Part shown: in pieces, positions 15,671 to 25,282 of the stretch | Layout of the letters: every line of letters starts with the position of its first letter | Numbering within the stretch: the first letter of the stretch is position 1 | DNA from: Phocaeicola fibrisolvens | GTDB lineage: Bacteria > Bacteroidota > Bacteroidia > Bacteroidales > Bacteroidaceae | Assembly: GCF_025567125.1 (NCBI RefSeq) | Contig: NZ_JAOQJI010000001.1 | Coordinates: forward strand, 62,001 to 126,000 | Length of the DNA: 64,000 nt | Reading direction: 5' to 3' | The notes under the pieces: generated by a model | What the model was told of the DNA's origin: nothing | Database searches by the model: none | The model's input: the letters and a program-made list of their open reading frames with translations, nothing else | Position numbers and translations under genes: made by a program

Positions 15671-18031
15671 ATGAAATACAAACACACGTTATGGGGCGTA
15701 GGCCTTTCTTTATTGTTCTCTTTGGGGATACTTTCGGCTTCAGCAGCTTCTCCGGCAGGAGAGGAAACTGTCGCAAAAGAAGCATTTGCCGTAGGTAAGG
15801 GAACATTTCTGTTAAACGGAAAGCCTTTTGTGGTAAAGGCAGCGGAAGTGCATTATCCGCGTATTCCGGAACCTTATTGGGAACAGCGTATTCTTTCTTG
15901 TAAAGCATTGGGCATGAATACGCTTTGTCTGTATGTCTTTTGGAACTTGCATGAACAGCATCCGGGAGAGTTCGATTTCTCAGGCAACAAGGACATTGCC
16001 AAGTTCTGCCGTCTGGCACAAAAACACGGAATGTATGTCATCGTACGTCCGGGACCTTACGTTTGTGCGGAATGGGAAATGGGCGGACTGCCTTGGTGGT
16101 TGCTGAAGAAGAAAGATGTACAGCTGCGTACACTCGACCCTTATTATATGGAGCGGGTCGGTATCTTTATGAATGAGGTGGGCAAACAGCTGGCCGATTT
16201 ACAGATTTCCCGCGGGGGAAACATCATCATGGTACAGGTGGAAAATGAATACGGTTCGTATGGCATCAACAAGCCTTACGTATCGGCCATCCGTGATATC
16301 GTGAAGAAGGCGGGTTTCACCGACGTGCCTCTTTTCCAGTGTGATTGGAGTTCTAACTTCACCAACAATGCCTTGGATGATTTGCTGTGGACGGTCAACT
16401 TTGGTACGGGTGCCAACATTGACGAGCAGTTCAAGAAACTGAAATCGTTGCGTCCGGAAACACCGATGATGTGCAGCGAGTTCTGGAGCGGTTGGTTCGA
16501 TCACTGGGGACGGAAACATGAAACCCGTGATGCGGCTACCATGGTGAGTGGCATCAAGGACATGCTGGACCGGAACATCTCGTTCAGTTTGTATATGACC
16601 CACGGAGGTACAACCTTCGGCTGGTGGGGTGGTGCCAACAACCCGGCTTATTCAGCCATGTGCAGTTCATACGATTACGACGCGCCGATCAGTGAGGCCG
16701 GATGGACTACTCCGAAATATTTCCAGTTGCGCGACTTGTTGAAGCAATATCTTCCGGAAGGAGAAACTCTGCCTGAACCTCCGGCTGCGTATCCGGTGAT
16801 TTCCGTACCGGCCATTACAGACTGGAAGGTGGCTCCGTTGTTCAATAATCTGCCGCAGCCTAAGCAGTCGGAAGATATTCAGCCGATGGAAATGTTCGAT
16901 CAGGGCTGGGGAACGATTTTGTATCGTACGACCTTGAAAGAAGATGTGAAAGGTATCCTGCACATCGACGAAGTACACGACTGGGCACAGGTATTTGCCA
17001 ATGGTAAACTGTTGGGACGGCTGGACCGTCGTCACGGAGAATTTACCTTGCCGCTGACGGAAACCTTGAAAAAAGGTACTCAACTGGATATCCTGGTAGA
17101 AGCCATGGGACGTGTGAACTTCGACAAATCTATCCACGACCGGAAAGGTATTACCAAGAAGGTAGAGGTGGTTAATGGTGACCAGGTACAGGAACTGAAA
17201 GGCTGGACAGTATATAACCTTCCTCCTTTCTATGAATTTGTGAGTCAGAAAAACTATCAGGCTGGAAAACCGGTAGACGGTCCGGCTTACTATAAAGCGA
17301 CTTTCCATTTGGACAAGACAGGCGATACCTTCCTGGACATGCAGACCTGGGGAAAAGGTATGGTTTGGGTCAACGGCCATGCCATGGGACGTTTCTGGGA
17401 AATCGGTCCGCAGCAGACACTATATATGCCGGGATGCTGGCTGAAGGAAGGCGACAATGAAATCATCGTGCTCGATTTGAAGGGCCCGGCCGAAGCCAAA
17501 GTGGTCGGCGTGGAAAAACCGATTTTGGATATGTTGCGTGAAAAGGCTCCGGAAACCCACCGTAAAGACGGTCAGAATCTGAACCTGAAAGCCGAAAAGC
17601 CGGTGATGACGGGTACGTTCAAGGCAGGCAACGGCTGGCAGGAAGTTCGTTTTGAAAAACCGGCAGCCGGACGCTATTTCTGCCTGGAAGGCGTTTCCAA
17701 CTATGACGGTACCAACATTGCCGCTGTGGCCGAAATGGATGTGCTGGGTGAGGACGGAAAACCGGTTTCTCGTGAAAACTGGAAGATTGTTTATGCCGAC
17801 AGCGAAGAAACCCGCAGCGGAAACCGTACCGCCGACAAGGTGTTCGACCTGCAGGAAAGTACCTTCTGGCAGACAGTAGACAATACCGCTTATCCGCATC
17901 AGATTGTCATTGATTTAGGAAAAGAATACAAGGTGACAGGTTTTCGTATGTTACCTCGCGCGGAAGCCGGTACACCAGGTTTGATAAAGGATTACAGAGT
18001 ATATGTAAAGAAAACAGACTTTACATATTGA
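15671..18031 (+). CDS. GH35 beta-galactosidase with C-terminal F5/8-type domain
   Basis: A 786-aa protein from the ATG at 15671, which gives a clean signal peptide (MKYKHTLWGVGLSLLFSLG). The GH35 barrel spans about 35-355, with acid/base Glu193 in VENEYG and nucleophile Glu270 in CSEFWSGWFD. Two jelly-roll domains follow at about 400-600 (MVWVNGHAMGRFWEIGPQQTLYMPG is the family hallmark). The last 130 residues resemble a discoidin/F5-8C sugar-binding domain. The enzyme removes terminal beta-galactose. It completes a set that can take arabinose then galactose off arabinogalactan side chains, and probably also has its own promoter at 15639. Confidence 0.94.
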   Translation: MKYKHTLWGVGLSLLFSLGILSASAASPAGEETVAKEAFAVGKGTFLLNGKPFVVKAAEVHYPRIPEPYWEQRILSCKALGMNTLCLYVFWNLHEQHPGEFDFSGNKDIAKFCRLAQKHGMYVIVRPGPYVCAEWEMGGLPWWLLKKKDVQLRTLDPYYMERVGIFMNEVGKQLADLQISRGGNIIMVQVENEYGSYGINKPYVSAIRDIVKKAGFTDVPLFQCDWSSNFTNNALDDLLWTVNFGTGANIDEQFKKLKSLRPETPMMCSEFWSGWFDHWGRKHETRDAATMVSGIKDMLDRNISFSLYMTHGGTTFGWWGGANNPAYSAMCSSYDYDAPISEAGWTTPKYFQLRDLLKQYLPEGETLPEPPAAYPVISVPAITDWKVAPLFNNLPQPKQSEDIQPMEMFDQGWGTILYRTTLKEDVKGILHIDEVHDWAQVFANGKLLGRLDRRHGEFTLPLTETLKKGTQLDILVEAMGRVNFDKSIHDRKGITKKVEVVNGDQVQELKGWTVYNLPPFYEFVSQKNYQAGKPVDGPAYYKATFHLDKTGDTFLDMQTWGKGMVWVNGHAMGRFWEIGPQQTLYMPGCWLKEGDNEIIVLDLKGPAEAKVVGVEKPILDMLREKAPETHRKDGQNLNLKAEKPVMTGTFKAGNGWQEVRFEKPAAGRYFCLEGVSNYDGTNIAAVAEMDVLGEDGKPVSRENWKIVYADSEETRSGNRTADKVFDLQESTFWQTVDNTAYPHQIVIDLGKEYKVTGFRMLPRAEAGTPGLIKDYRVYVKKTDFTY

Positions 18032-18068
18032 TTTCAATTTGTATTGAACTTAAGGTAATTCAGGAGGG

Positions 18069-18105
18069 ATATCCCGCGGACGGTAAATCTGCGGGATATT
18101 TTTTT
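18069..18105 (+). terminator. Terminator of GH35
   Basis: Stem ATATCCCGC (18069-18077) with GCGGGATAT (18091-18099), followed by a T7 run. Confidence 0.9.
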
Positions 18106-18222
18106 GCCTGGAGAAATAAAAACAGGCTTGTTTCGTGTCTTTATGCCGTTTTTTTACGAACTTTGCCGCCCAATGTGAAATAGGGATGCAAGAAGAGTTT
18201 GCATCGGATAACAGATGAAAGA

Positions 18223-19536
18223 ATGAACGACTCAAAACCTACATTTAAGGAAATCAACGAAAGCTATACATTGAAAGAGGCCATTGCGGAAGCAAAGCGC
18301 TGCTTGAATTGTAAGCATCCTTCTTGTAAAAAGGGATGTCCGATTGAAAATGATATCCCGGAATTCATCCATGAACTGTCGAAGGGAAACATGGGGAATG
18401 CCATGGCAATTATCAATGAGAAAAGTAATCTGCCGGCTATCTGCGGGCGTGTTTGTCCGCATGAGAAACAGTGTCAGGGCCATTGTGTGCTTTATCCGAA
18501 AGGGAAAGGTATTGAAATCGGGAAGTTGGAACGCTTCATTGCCGATTTTGATACGGAGATGAACTTGATTCGCGAAAAGCTTCCACAGAAAACCCGTGGC
18601 AAGGTGGCCGTTATCGGTTCGGGTCCTGCCGGACTGACTGTGGCGGGTGACTTGGCTCGCCAGGGTTTCAATGTGACTATTTTTGAAAGTCAGGCGGAAG
18701 CCGGTGGAGTCTTGATGTACGGTATTCCGGAATACCGCTTGCCCAAACAGGTGGTACGTCAGGAAATCCAGAAGATTGAAGCGCTGGGAGTTACTTTCAT
18801 ACTGAATTGTGTGGTGGGGAAACAATTGAACATCGATGACATTTTTGCACAGGGCTATGATGCCATTTTTATCGGTTCGGGTACGGCGTTGCCGAAGTCA
18901 CTGGATATTCCGGGGGCCGGACTGCGTGGTGTCATTCAAGCCACGTACCTGTTGCACATGGCCAATATTTATAACGAAGGTACGGTGGGACGTGACAAGG
19001 TGCCGGTCATTGAAGGCGAGCATGTGGCCGTGATGGGATGCGGCAACGTAGCCATGGATGCAGCCCGTACGGCAGTACGTATGGGGGCAGCCAGTGTGAC
19101 CATCGTGTACCGTCGCACGGAAGCCGACATGCCGGCTATCCAGGCAGAATATCAGGCGGCCTTGCAGGAAGGAGTAAAGTTTCTTTGGCAGACTTCTACC
19201 ACGGAATTCTTTGGAAATGAAGAAGGTAAAGTGGTCGGACTGCGGGCCAACACCCCGGAGGGCGTCAAGGAATATGCGTTCGACCGAATCTGTCTGGCGG
19301 TAGGTTCTCGTCCGGCCAGCCGGATTGTATCTACGACCGAAGGCATTGACACCGATGATAATGGCTATGTACTGGTGAAGGAACGTCCGTTTGGCATGAC
19401 CAGTCGAAAGGGCGTCTTTGCCGGAGGTGACGTGGTGCACCGGCCACAGACTGTGGTGATGGCCATGAAGGCGGCCAAGAGTGTGGCGGTGGGTATCGCG
19501 CAGTATGTGGATGCCATAAAATTATTGAGTGAATGA
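18223..19536 (+). CDS. gltD: NADPH-dependent glutamate synthase small-subunit-type oxidoreductase
   Basis: I chose the ATG at 18223 (437 aa); a TTG at 18199 in frame would add eight residues. The N-terminal domain carries the iron-sulfur cysteines (CLNCKHPSCKKGCPI, and CGRVCPHEKQCQGHC at about 75-90). VAVIGSGPAGLTVAGDLA is the FAD-binding loop, and VAVMGCGNVAMDAARTA the NADPH-binding loop. GGDVVHRPQTVVMAM near the end completes the family pattern. No large GltB subunit is encoded next to it. In Bacteroides such genes often stand alone or follow a ferredoxin-NADP reductase subunit, so it may act in a different electron-transfer pair than classical GOGAT. Confidence 0.9.
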   Translation: MNDSKPTFKEINESYTLKEAIAEAKRCLNCKHPSCKKGCPIENDIPEFIHELSKGNMGNAMAIINEKSNLPAICGRVCPHEKQCQGHCVLYPKGKGIEIGKLERFIADFDTEMNLIREKLPQKTRGKVAVIGSGPAGLTVAGDLARQGFNVTIFESQAEAGGVLMYGIPEYRLPKQVVRQEIQKIEALGVTFILNCVVGKQLNIDDIFAQGYDAIFIGSGTALPKSLDIPGAGLRGVIQATYLLHMANIYNEGTVGRDKVPVIEGEHVAVMGCGNVAMDAARTAVRMGAASVTIVYRRTEADMPAIQAEYQAALQEGVKFLWQTSTTEFFGNEEGKVVGLRANTPEGVKEYAFDRICLAVGSRPASRIVSTTEGIDTDDNGYVLVKERPFGMTSRKGVFAGGDVVHRPQTVVMAMKAAKSVAVGIAQYVDAIKLLSE

Positions 19537-19657
19537 CCTAATTATAAAATAAATACTAAAGTTTAAGCGGTATCTCCTGATAACTCGGGAAAAAGCATTA
19601 ATTTCGCGAATTCAAATGAATGTGCAGAATTTTAGATACCAAAAATAATTTACGACA

Positions 19658-21007
19658 ATGATGGAGCTTGATTTACTCACAGCTGTATCGCCGATTGACG
19701 GCCGATATAGAAGCAAAGCGGGAGCTTTGGCTGCTTATTTTTCTGAATATGCCCTCATGAGATATCGTGTACGGGTGGAAATAGAATATTTCATTACCTT
19801 GTGTGAGTTGCCGTTGCCGCAGTTGAGTTCATTCGACGCAGGCCGTTTTGAGTCTCTCCGTGATATTTACCGCAACTTCTCAGAAACTGATGCGGCACGT
19901 ATCAAGGAAATCGAAAGTGTGACTAACCACGATGTGAAGGCTGTAGAGTATTTCATCAAGGAGCAGTTTGACAAACTGGGTGGGCTGGAACCTTACAAGG
20001 AATTTATCCATTTCGGACTGACCTCTCAGGATATCAACAACACTTCTGTTCCCTTGTCGATTAAAGATGCATTGGAAGAAGTCTATTATCCGCAGATTCA
20101 GAAGCTGATTGATCAGCTGACGACGTATGCGGAAGAATGGAAGGATATTCCGATGTTGGCAAAAACACACGGACAGCCGGCTTCACCTACACGTTTGGGG
20201 AAAGAAATCATGGTCTTTGTGTATCGTCTGAACCGTCAGCTGGCAGTGTTGAAGGCTTGTCCGTTGACTGCGAAGTTCGGTGGAGCTACGGGTAATTACA
20301 ACGCGCACCACGTGGCTTATCCGGATTTTGACTGGAAGGCATTCGGCAACAAGTTCGTATCGGAAAAACTGGGACTGGAACGGGAAGAATATACCACACA
20401 GATTTCCAACTACGACGGACTGGGAGCCATCTTTGATGCCATGAAGCGGATCAATACCATCATGATTGACATGAACCGTGACTTCTGGCAATATATCTCC
20501 ATGGAGTACTTCAAGCAGAAAATCAAAGCAGGTGAAGTGGGCTCCAGCGCCATGCCGCATAAGGTGAACCCGATTGACTTTGAAAATGCGGAAGGCAACC
20601 TGGGAATGGCCAACGCCATTTTTGCCCATCTGTCTGCCAAGTTGCCGATTTCTCGTCTGCAGCGTGACTTGACCGACTCTACGGTATTGCGTAACATCGG
20701 TGTGCCGTTCGGACATACTATCATTGCCATTCAGAGTTCGTTGAAGGGTCTCGGCAAATTGCTGCTGAACGAGCATAAGATTTATGAAGATTTGGATAAC
20801 TGCTGGAGCGTAGTGGCTGAAGCTATTCAGACGATTCTGCGTCGCGAAGCTTATCCGCATCCGTATGAAGCCCTGAAGGCCTTGACGCGTACGAACCAGG
20901 CTATTACGGAAGTATCCATCAAGGACTTTATCGAGACACTGAACGTGAGTGAGGACATCAAAAAAGAATTGCGTGCGATTACTCCGCACAACTATACTGG
21001 AGTATAA
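19658..21007 (+). CDS. purB: Adenylosuccinate lyase
   Basis: A 449-aa soluble enzyme of purine synthesis, cleaving fumarate from SAICAR and adenylosuccinate. LTAVSPIDGRYRSK at the N-terminus, the TSQDINNTS loop and the fumarase/ASL signature GSSAMPHKVNPIDFENAEGN (from about 288) identify the longer E. coli-like PurB class. The start ATGATG leaves a choice of first or second Met. It is monocistronic as far as spacing shows, 121 bp after gltD. A weak -7-like TAATTTCG sits at 19599-19606. Confidence 0.96.
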   Translation: MMELDLLTAVSPIDGRYRSKAGALAAYFSEYALMRYRVRVEIEYFITLCELPLPQLSSFDAGRFESLRDIYRNFSETDAARIKEIESVTNHDVKAVEYFIKEQFDKLGGLEPYKEFIHFGLTSQDINNTSVPLSIKDALEEVYYPQIQKLIDQLTTYAEEWKDIPMLAKTHGQPASPTRLGKEIMVFVYRLNRQLAVLKACPLTAKFGGATGNYNAHHVAYPDFDWKAFGNKFVSEKLGLEREEYTTQISNYDGLGAIFDAMKRINTIMIDMNRDFWQYISMEYFKQKIKAGEVGSSAMPHKVNPIDFENAEGNLGMANAIFAHLSAKLPISRLQRDLTDSTVLRNIGVPFGHTIIAIQSSLKGLGKLLLNEHKIYEDLDNCWSVVAEAIQTILRREAYPHPYEALKALTRTNQAITEVSIKDFIETLNVSEDIKKELRAITPHNYTGV

Positions 21008-21071
21008 CTTAAAACAATAAATATCGCCCGAGAGGGTGTTAGAGTATTAATTAGCATTAAACAGAAAAATT

Positions 21072-22388
21072 ATGGCAGAAAAAGAATTCAGACAGGAAGG
21101 CGAAAACAGCCAGTCTGGCCGCGATGGTTACAAGTCTTATAACAGAGAAGGGTATAATAAGTACGGTAGAGGCGAGAAAAGCAACAGCTACGGTCGCCGT
21201 CCGTATAACAACAATAGAGAAGGGGGAGAGGGGTATCGCTCTTCTTATAATCCCCGTTTCAATAACAACAACGGAGAGGACCGTCCGCAGAGAGGAAGTT
21301 ATGGCAATCGTCCGCAGCGTCCTTACGGCAACCGTCCGTACAACAATGAAGGAGGCGAACAGCGTTCTTCTTACAACCCCCGTTTCAATAACAACGGTGG
21401 ACGTCCGCAGCGTCCGTATGGAAACCGCCCGTATAATAACAACAACGAGGGTGGTGAACAGCGTCCGTATCGTCCGCGTTTCAACAACGGCGGGCAGCAG
21501 GGTGGTGAACAACAGCGTTCATTCCGTCCGCGCTTCAACAACGGAGGTCAGCAAGGTGGTTACGGTCGTCCGCAAGGTGGATACCGTCCGCGTACAGCCG
21601 ACTACAATCCGAATGCGAAATACAGCATGAAGAAGCAGATTGAGTATAAGGAAGTGTTGGCTGATCCGGATGAACCGATTCGTTTGAACAAGTTCCTGGC
21701 CAATGCCGGAATCTGCTCTCGCCGTGAAGCGGATGAATTCATCACTGCCGGAGTAGTATCAGTGAACGGTGAAATCGTGACGGAACTGGGTACGAAGGTG
21801 AAACGTTCGGATGAAGTGAAGTTCCACGACCAGCCGGTGAGCATCGAACGCAAGGTGTATGTGTTGCTCAACAAACCGAAAGATTGTGTGACGACTTCCG
21901 ACGACCCTCAGGAACGCAAGACGGTGATGGATTTCGTGAAAGGGGCCTGCAAGGAACGTATTTATCCGGTGGGACGTCTGGACCGCAATACTACAGGTGT
22001 ACTTCTGTTGACGAACGACGGAGACTTGGCTTCCAAGTTGACACATCCGAAGTTCCTGAAGAAGAAAATCTATCATGTATATTGCGACAAGAACGTGACC
22101 AAAGCAGATTTGGATCAGATAGTACAGGGTATCACACTCGATGACGGTGAAATCCATGCCGATGCCATCAGTTATGCATCGGATACGGACAAGTCGCAGG
22201 TGGGCATTGAAATCCACTCCGGAAAGAACCGTATCGTGCGTCGTATTTTCGAATCGCTGGGATACCGGGTAGTGAAACTGGACCGTGTGTATTTCGCCGG
22301 ACTGACCAAGAAGGGACTTCGTCGGGGTGACTGGCGCTACCTGACAGAACAGGAAGTAGCCATGTTGCGTATGGGGTCTTTTGAATAA
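21072..22388 (+). CDS. rluB: 23S rRNA pseudouridine synthase (RluB/RsuA family) with long Arg/Asn/Gly-rich N-terminus
   Basis: A 438-aa protein. Residues 1-195 are low-complexity, with repeats of RPYNN, YNPRFNNN and RPRFNNGGQQGG and strongly basic. Residues 198-245 are an S4 RNA-binding domain (RLNKFLANAGICSRREAD). The catalytic domain follows, with the active Asp304 in VGRLDRNTTGVLLLTNDG. SGKNRIVRRIFESLGYRVVKLDRV is the RsuA/RluB/RluE/RluF C-terminal signature. The likely target is U2605-type uridine in helix 93 of 23S rRNA, by family only. The disordered head is common in Bacteroidetes homologues and may bind RNA. The gene ends in a terminator at 22403-22443. Confidence 0.88.
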   Translation: MAEKEFRQEGENSQSGRDGYKSYNREGYNKYGRGEKSNSYGRRPYNNNREGGEGYRSSYNPRFNNNNGEDRPQRGSYGNRPQRPYGNRPYNNEGGEQRSSYNPRFNNNGGRPQRPYGNRPYNNNNEGGEQRPYRPRFNNGGQQGGEQQRSFRPRFNNGGQQGGYGRPQGGYRPRTADYNPNAKYSMKKQIEYKEVLADPDEPIRLNKFLANAGICSRREADEFITAGVVSVNGEIVTELGTKVKRSDEVKFHDQPVSIERKVYVLLNKPKDCVTTSDDPQERKTVMDFVKGACKERIYPVGRLDRNTTGVLLLTNDGDLASKLTHPKFLKKKIYHVYCDKNVTKADLDQIVQGITLDDGEIHADAISYASDTDKSQVGIEIHSGKNRIVRRIFESLGYRVVKLDRVYFAGLTKKGLRRGDWRYLTEQEVAMLRMGSFE

Positions 22389-22402
22389 CGAGAAATAAAT
22401 GG

Positions 22403-22443
22403 AACACAGGGATAGGCGGATACCAAATATCTCTGTGTTTTTT
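22403..22443 (+). terminator. Terminator of rluB
   Basis: Stem AACACAG(G)GATA with TAT(C)TCTGTGTT, imperfect in the middle, then TTTTTT. Confidence 0.75.
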
Positions 22444-22471
22444 AGATTAATTGATAAAACAGAGAATCAAA

Positions 22472-23875
22472 ATGGAAACAATTCGTAGAACAAAAATTGT
22501 TGACCTGCTGAAGCGTGAAGATTTTGGAGCGATGGTCAATGTGAAAGGTTGGGTGCGTACTCGCCGTGGTAGCAAGCAAGTAAACTTTATTGCGTTGAAT
22601 GATGGTTCTACTATAAATAATGTACAGATTGTGGTTGATCTGGCTAATTTCGACGAGGAATTGCTGAAACTGATTACCACTGGTGCATGTCTGAGCGTGA
22701 ACGGAGAACTGGTGAAGTCAGTCGGTGCCGGTCAGGCTGCCGAAATCCAGGCGCGTGAAATTGAGGTACTGGGTACTTGCGACAATACTTATCCGTTGCA
22801 GAAGAAAGGACACTCCATGGAATTCTTACGTGAAATCGCTCATCTGCGTCCGCGTACGAATACGTTTGGTGCCGTATTCCGTATCCGTCATAACATGGCA
22901 ATCGCCATTCATAAGTTCTTCCATGAAAGAGGTTTCTTCTATTTCCATACTCCGTTGATTACCGCATCCGACTGCGAAGGAGCAGGACAGATGTTTCAGG
23001 TAACTACCATGAACCTTTATGACTTGAAGAAGGATGAGAACGGTTCTATCATTTATGACAATGACTTCTTTGGAAGACAGACCAGTCTGACAGTTTCCGG
23101 ACAGCTGGAAGGTGAGCTGGCAGCTACTGCCTTGGGAGCTATCTATACGTTCGGACCGACTTTCCGTGCCGAAAACTCCAATACACCGCGTCACTTGGCT
23201 GAGTTTTGGATGATTGAACCGGAAGTGGCTTTCAATGACATCAACGACAACATGGATTTGGCAGAGGAATTTATTAAATATTGCGTACAGTGGGCTTTGG
23301 ACAACTGTTACGACGATGTGAAGTTCCTGAATGACATGTTTGATAAGGGCTTGATTGAACGTCTGCAAGGAGTTTTGAAAGAGTCTTTCGTGCGTTTGCC
23401 TTATACGGAAGGTATCAAGATTCTGGAAGAAGCAGTTGCCAACGGCCACAAGTTTGAATTCCCGGTTTACTGGGGCGTGGATTTGGCTTCAGAACATGAA
23501 CGTTTCTTGGTGGAAGAGCACTTCAAACGTCCGGTTATCTTGACCGACTATCCGAAGGAAATCAAGGCTTTCTACATGAAGCAGAACGAAGACGGAAAGA
23601 CTGTGCGTGCCATGGACGTGTTGTTCCCGAAGATTGGCGAAATTATCGGTGGTTCAGAGCGTGAAGCAGACTACGACAAGCTGCTGACTCGTATCCAGGA
23701 GTTGCATATTCCGATGAAGGACATGTGGTGGTATCTGGATACCCGTAAGTACGGTTCATGTCCTCATTCAGGTTTTGGATTGGGCTTTGAACGTCTGTTG
23801 CTGTTCGTCACAGGTATGTCGAACATCCGCGACGTGATTCCGTTCCCACGTACTCCGCGTAATGCCGAATTCTAA
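22472..23875 (+). CDS. asnS: Asparagine--tRNA ligase
   Basis: A 467-aa class IIb aminoacyl-tRNA synthetase. The ATG at 22472 (METIRRTKIVDLL) is preferred to an in-frame TTG at 22451. Residues 15-110 are the OB-fold anticodon-binding domain (VNVKGWVRTRRGSKQVNFIAL). The catalytic core has motif 2 (TFGPTFRAENSNTPRHLAEFWMIEPE) and motif 3 (GFGLGFERLLLFVTGMSNIRD, with the ATP-binding Arg). The ending FPRTPRNAEF is typical of AsnRS. It charges tRNA-Asn. Confidence 0.97.
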   Translation: METIRRTKIVDLLKREDFGAMVNVKGWVRTRRGSKQVNFIALNDGSTINNVQIVVDLANFDEELLKLITTGACLSVNGELVKSVGAGQAAEIQAREIEVLGTCDNTYPLQKKGHSMEFLREIAHLRPRTNTFGAVFRIRHNMAIAIHKFFHERGFFYFHTPLITASDCEGAGQMFQVTTMNLYDLKKDENGSIIYDNDFFGRQTSLTVSGQLEGELAATALGAIYTFGPTFRAENSNTPRHLAEFWMIEPEVAFNDINDNMDLAEEFIKYCVQWALDNCYDDVKFLNDMFDKGLIERLQGVLKESFVRLPYTEGIKILEEAVANGHKFEFPVYWGVDLASEHERFLVEEHFKRPVILTDYPKEIKAFYMKQNEDGKTVRAMDVLFPKIGEIIGGSEREADYDKLLTRIQELHIPMKDMWWYLDTRKYGSCPHSGFGLGFERLLLFVTGMSNIRDVIPFPRTPRNAEF

Positions 23876-23903
23876 GCGTAAATAATATTTTTGTAAGGAG
23901 AAA

Positions 23904-23935
23904 AAAAGTCATTCCAAACGGAATGACTTTTTTTT
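23904..23935 (+). terminator. Terminator of asnS
   Basis: AAAAGTCATTCC (from 23904), loop AAAC, GGAATGACTTTT with a T-rich tail. Confidence 0.9.
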
Positions 23936-23989
23936 ATGTGTTTGGGCTAGAAAAAAGTGCATAAAATGCGTGATTTTCAAATTATTTTA

Positions 23990-23997
23990 TAATTTTG
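23990..23997 (+). promoter_or_regulatory. -7 element of DUF4488 gene
   Basis: TAATTTTG fits TAnnTTTG, 37 bp before the ATG at 24034. A clear -33 box is not seen. Confidence 0.5.
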
Positions 23998-24033
23998 TAG
24001 GTAACCTAACGGGTAATTCTAATACTTTAAATT

Positions 24034-24525
24034 ATGAAAATACGTTATTTCTTTCTGATGGCATTGCTAATGCTTTTGGCTGTCGGCAATTCGGTGGCCC
24101 AGGATGTACAAGAGAAGACTCCAATCACTTTGCATGGGGTTTGGCAGATGTGTTTCTATCGTTCTAATTCTCCGGATATTCCAGGGGAGCTTAAGACAAG
24201 TAATTCATTGAAGATTCTTTCAGATGACGGACACTTTACGAATCTGCTGATGATGCAGACGGGGGCCGTGATTCTGGGGTATGGTACCTACGAAATCAAC
24301 AATGAGGGCCTTTATACAGAATATGTAGAGAAAAACGTACATCTTCCACAATTGAACGGGGGAAAGAATGAAATGCATTTCGAGCTGAAGGAAAACGGCA
24401 CGTTGATGTATGTGAAATATTTCCTGAAAAATGATGCCAATGGAAATGAAATTGATTCGTGGTGTCATGAAATATGGAAGAAAGTCGAAATGTCACCGGT
24501 TTATCCGGGTGATGAACTGCGATGA
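24034..24525 (+). CDS. Secreted DUF4488 (lipocalin-like) protein
   Basis: A 163-aa protein with signal peptide MKIRYFFLMALLMLLAVGNSVAQ. LHGVWQMCFYRSNSPDIPGELKTSN and LKILSDDGHF match what I recall of DUF4488, a small eight-stranded barrel family of Bacteroidales with no known function. WCHEIWKKVE is the usual C-terminal motif. The gene is monocistronic, between the asnS terminator and a hairpin at 24553. Confidence 0.75.
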   Translation: MKIRYFFLMALLMLLAVGNSVAQDVQEKTPITLHGVWQMCFYRSNSPDIPGELKTSNSLKILSDDGHFTNLLMMQTGAVILGYGTYEINNEGLYTEYVEKNVHLPQLNGGKNEMHFELKENGTLMYVKYFLKNDANGNEIDSWCHEIWKKVEMSPVYPGDELR

Positions 24526-24552
24526 GGAAATTCGAACATAAAGAAGGTATAA

Positions 24553-24600
24553 GAAAGGCGGTTCCGGTATGAAGTCCGGGTACCGCCTTTCCTGTTTTCA
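24553..24600 (+). terminator. Hairpin after DUF4488 gene
   Basis: GAAAGGCGGT(T)CCGG pairs with CCGG(GT)ACCGCCTTTC (24553-24591), followed by CTGTTTTC. The stem is strong but the T tail is weak. Confidence 0.65.
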
Positions 24601-24658
24601 GGCATAAAGTCGCGGTTAATAATCAACCGTTTATCCCACGAAAAAAAAACTTAAAATC

Positions 24659-24689
24659 TTTGTTGGTTAAAAGAAAAGCCGTACCTTTG
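24659..24689 (+). promoter_or_regulatory. Promoter of the rplM ribosomal operon
   Basis: TTTG at 24659-24662 and TACCTTTG at 24682-24689 are 19 bp apart, a full-consensus Bacteroidetes promoter. The leader to the rplM start is about 120 nt and could hold an autoregulatory RNA fold, though I see no strong hairpin in it. Confidence 0.8.
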
Positions 24690-24814
24690 CAAGCCGATTA
24701 TTATCAACTAGTGATAAATTTTTAATTCTGAGTGCTTTATTCTTCTTTGTCCGGGAAGAGTAGGGCGGGAGGAATTTGTTTTTTAGTAGTTAACATTTTA
24801 AAAAAGATTTAAGA

Positions 24815-25276
24815 GTGGATACTTTAAGTTACAAGACCATTTCTGCAAACAAGGAAACAGCAACGAAAGAATGGGTTGTTGTGGATGCTACCGATCAGGT
24901 TGTAGGCCGTCTCGGTGCGAAAGTTGCAAAGTTGTTGAGAGGTAAGTACAAACCTAACTTCACCCCTCATGTAGACTGCGGTGATAACGTAATCATCATC
25001 AACGCAGACAAAGTGAAATTTACAGGTAAGAAAATGACTGACAAGATTTACCTGAGCTATACAGGTTATCCTGGTGGTCAGCGTGAAATTACTCCGGCTC
25101 GTCTGATGGCAAAACCGAATGGCGCTGAAAAATTGATGAAGAGAGTAGTTAAAGGTATGCTTCCTAAGAATCGTCTGGGAGCTAAGTTGCTGGGCAACTT
25201 GTATGTTTACGAAGGAAGTGAACACAAACACGAAGCTCAGACTCCGAAAGTAATCGATATTAATTCACTTAAATAA
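24815..25276 (+). CDS. rplM: 50S ribosomal protein L13
   Basis: A 153-aa protein starting with GTG. WVVVDATDQVVGRLGAKVAKLLRGKYKP and DCGDNVIIINADKVKFTGKKMTDK are typical of bacterial L13, as is VVKGMLPKNRLGAKLLGNLYVYEGSEHKHEAQ. It is the first gene of the conserved pair rplM-rpsI, 6 bp apart, in the Bacteroidales order L13-S9-S2-EF-Ts. Confidence 0.97.
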   Translation: MDTLSYKTISANKETATKEWVVVDATDQVVGRLGAKVAKLLRGKYKPNFTPHVDCGDNVIIINADKVKFTGKKMTDKIYLSYTGYPGGQREITPARLMAKPNGAEKLMKRVVKGMLPKNRLGAKLLGNLYVYEGSEHKHEAQTPKVIDINSLK

Positions 25277-25282
25277 TAAAGA

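Noticed and set aside
18158..18165. GAACTTTG as the gltD promoter
   Set aside because: It lacks the TA of the -7 consensus and has no -33 partner at the right distance.
21120..21600. Tandem DNA repeats as a non-coding repeat array
   Set aside because: They are in frame within the pseudouridine synthase gene and encode a consistent Arg/Asn/Gly-rich segment.
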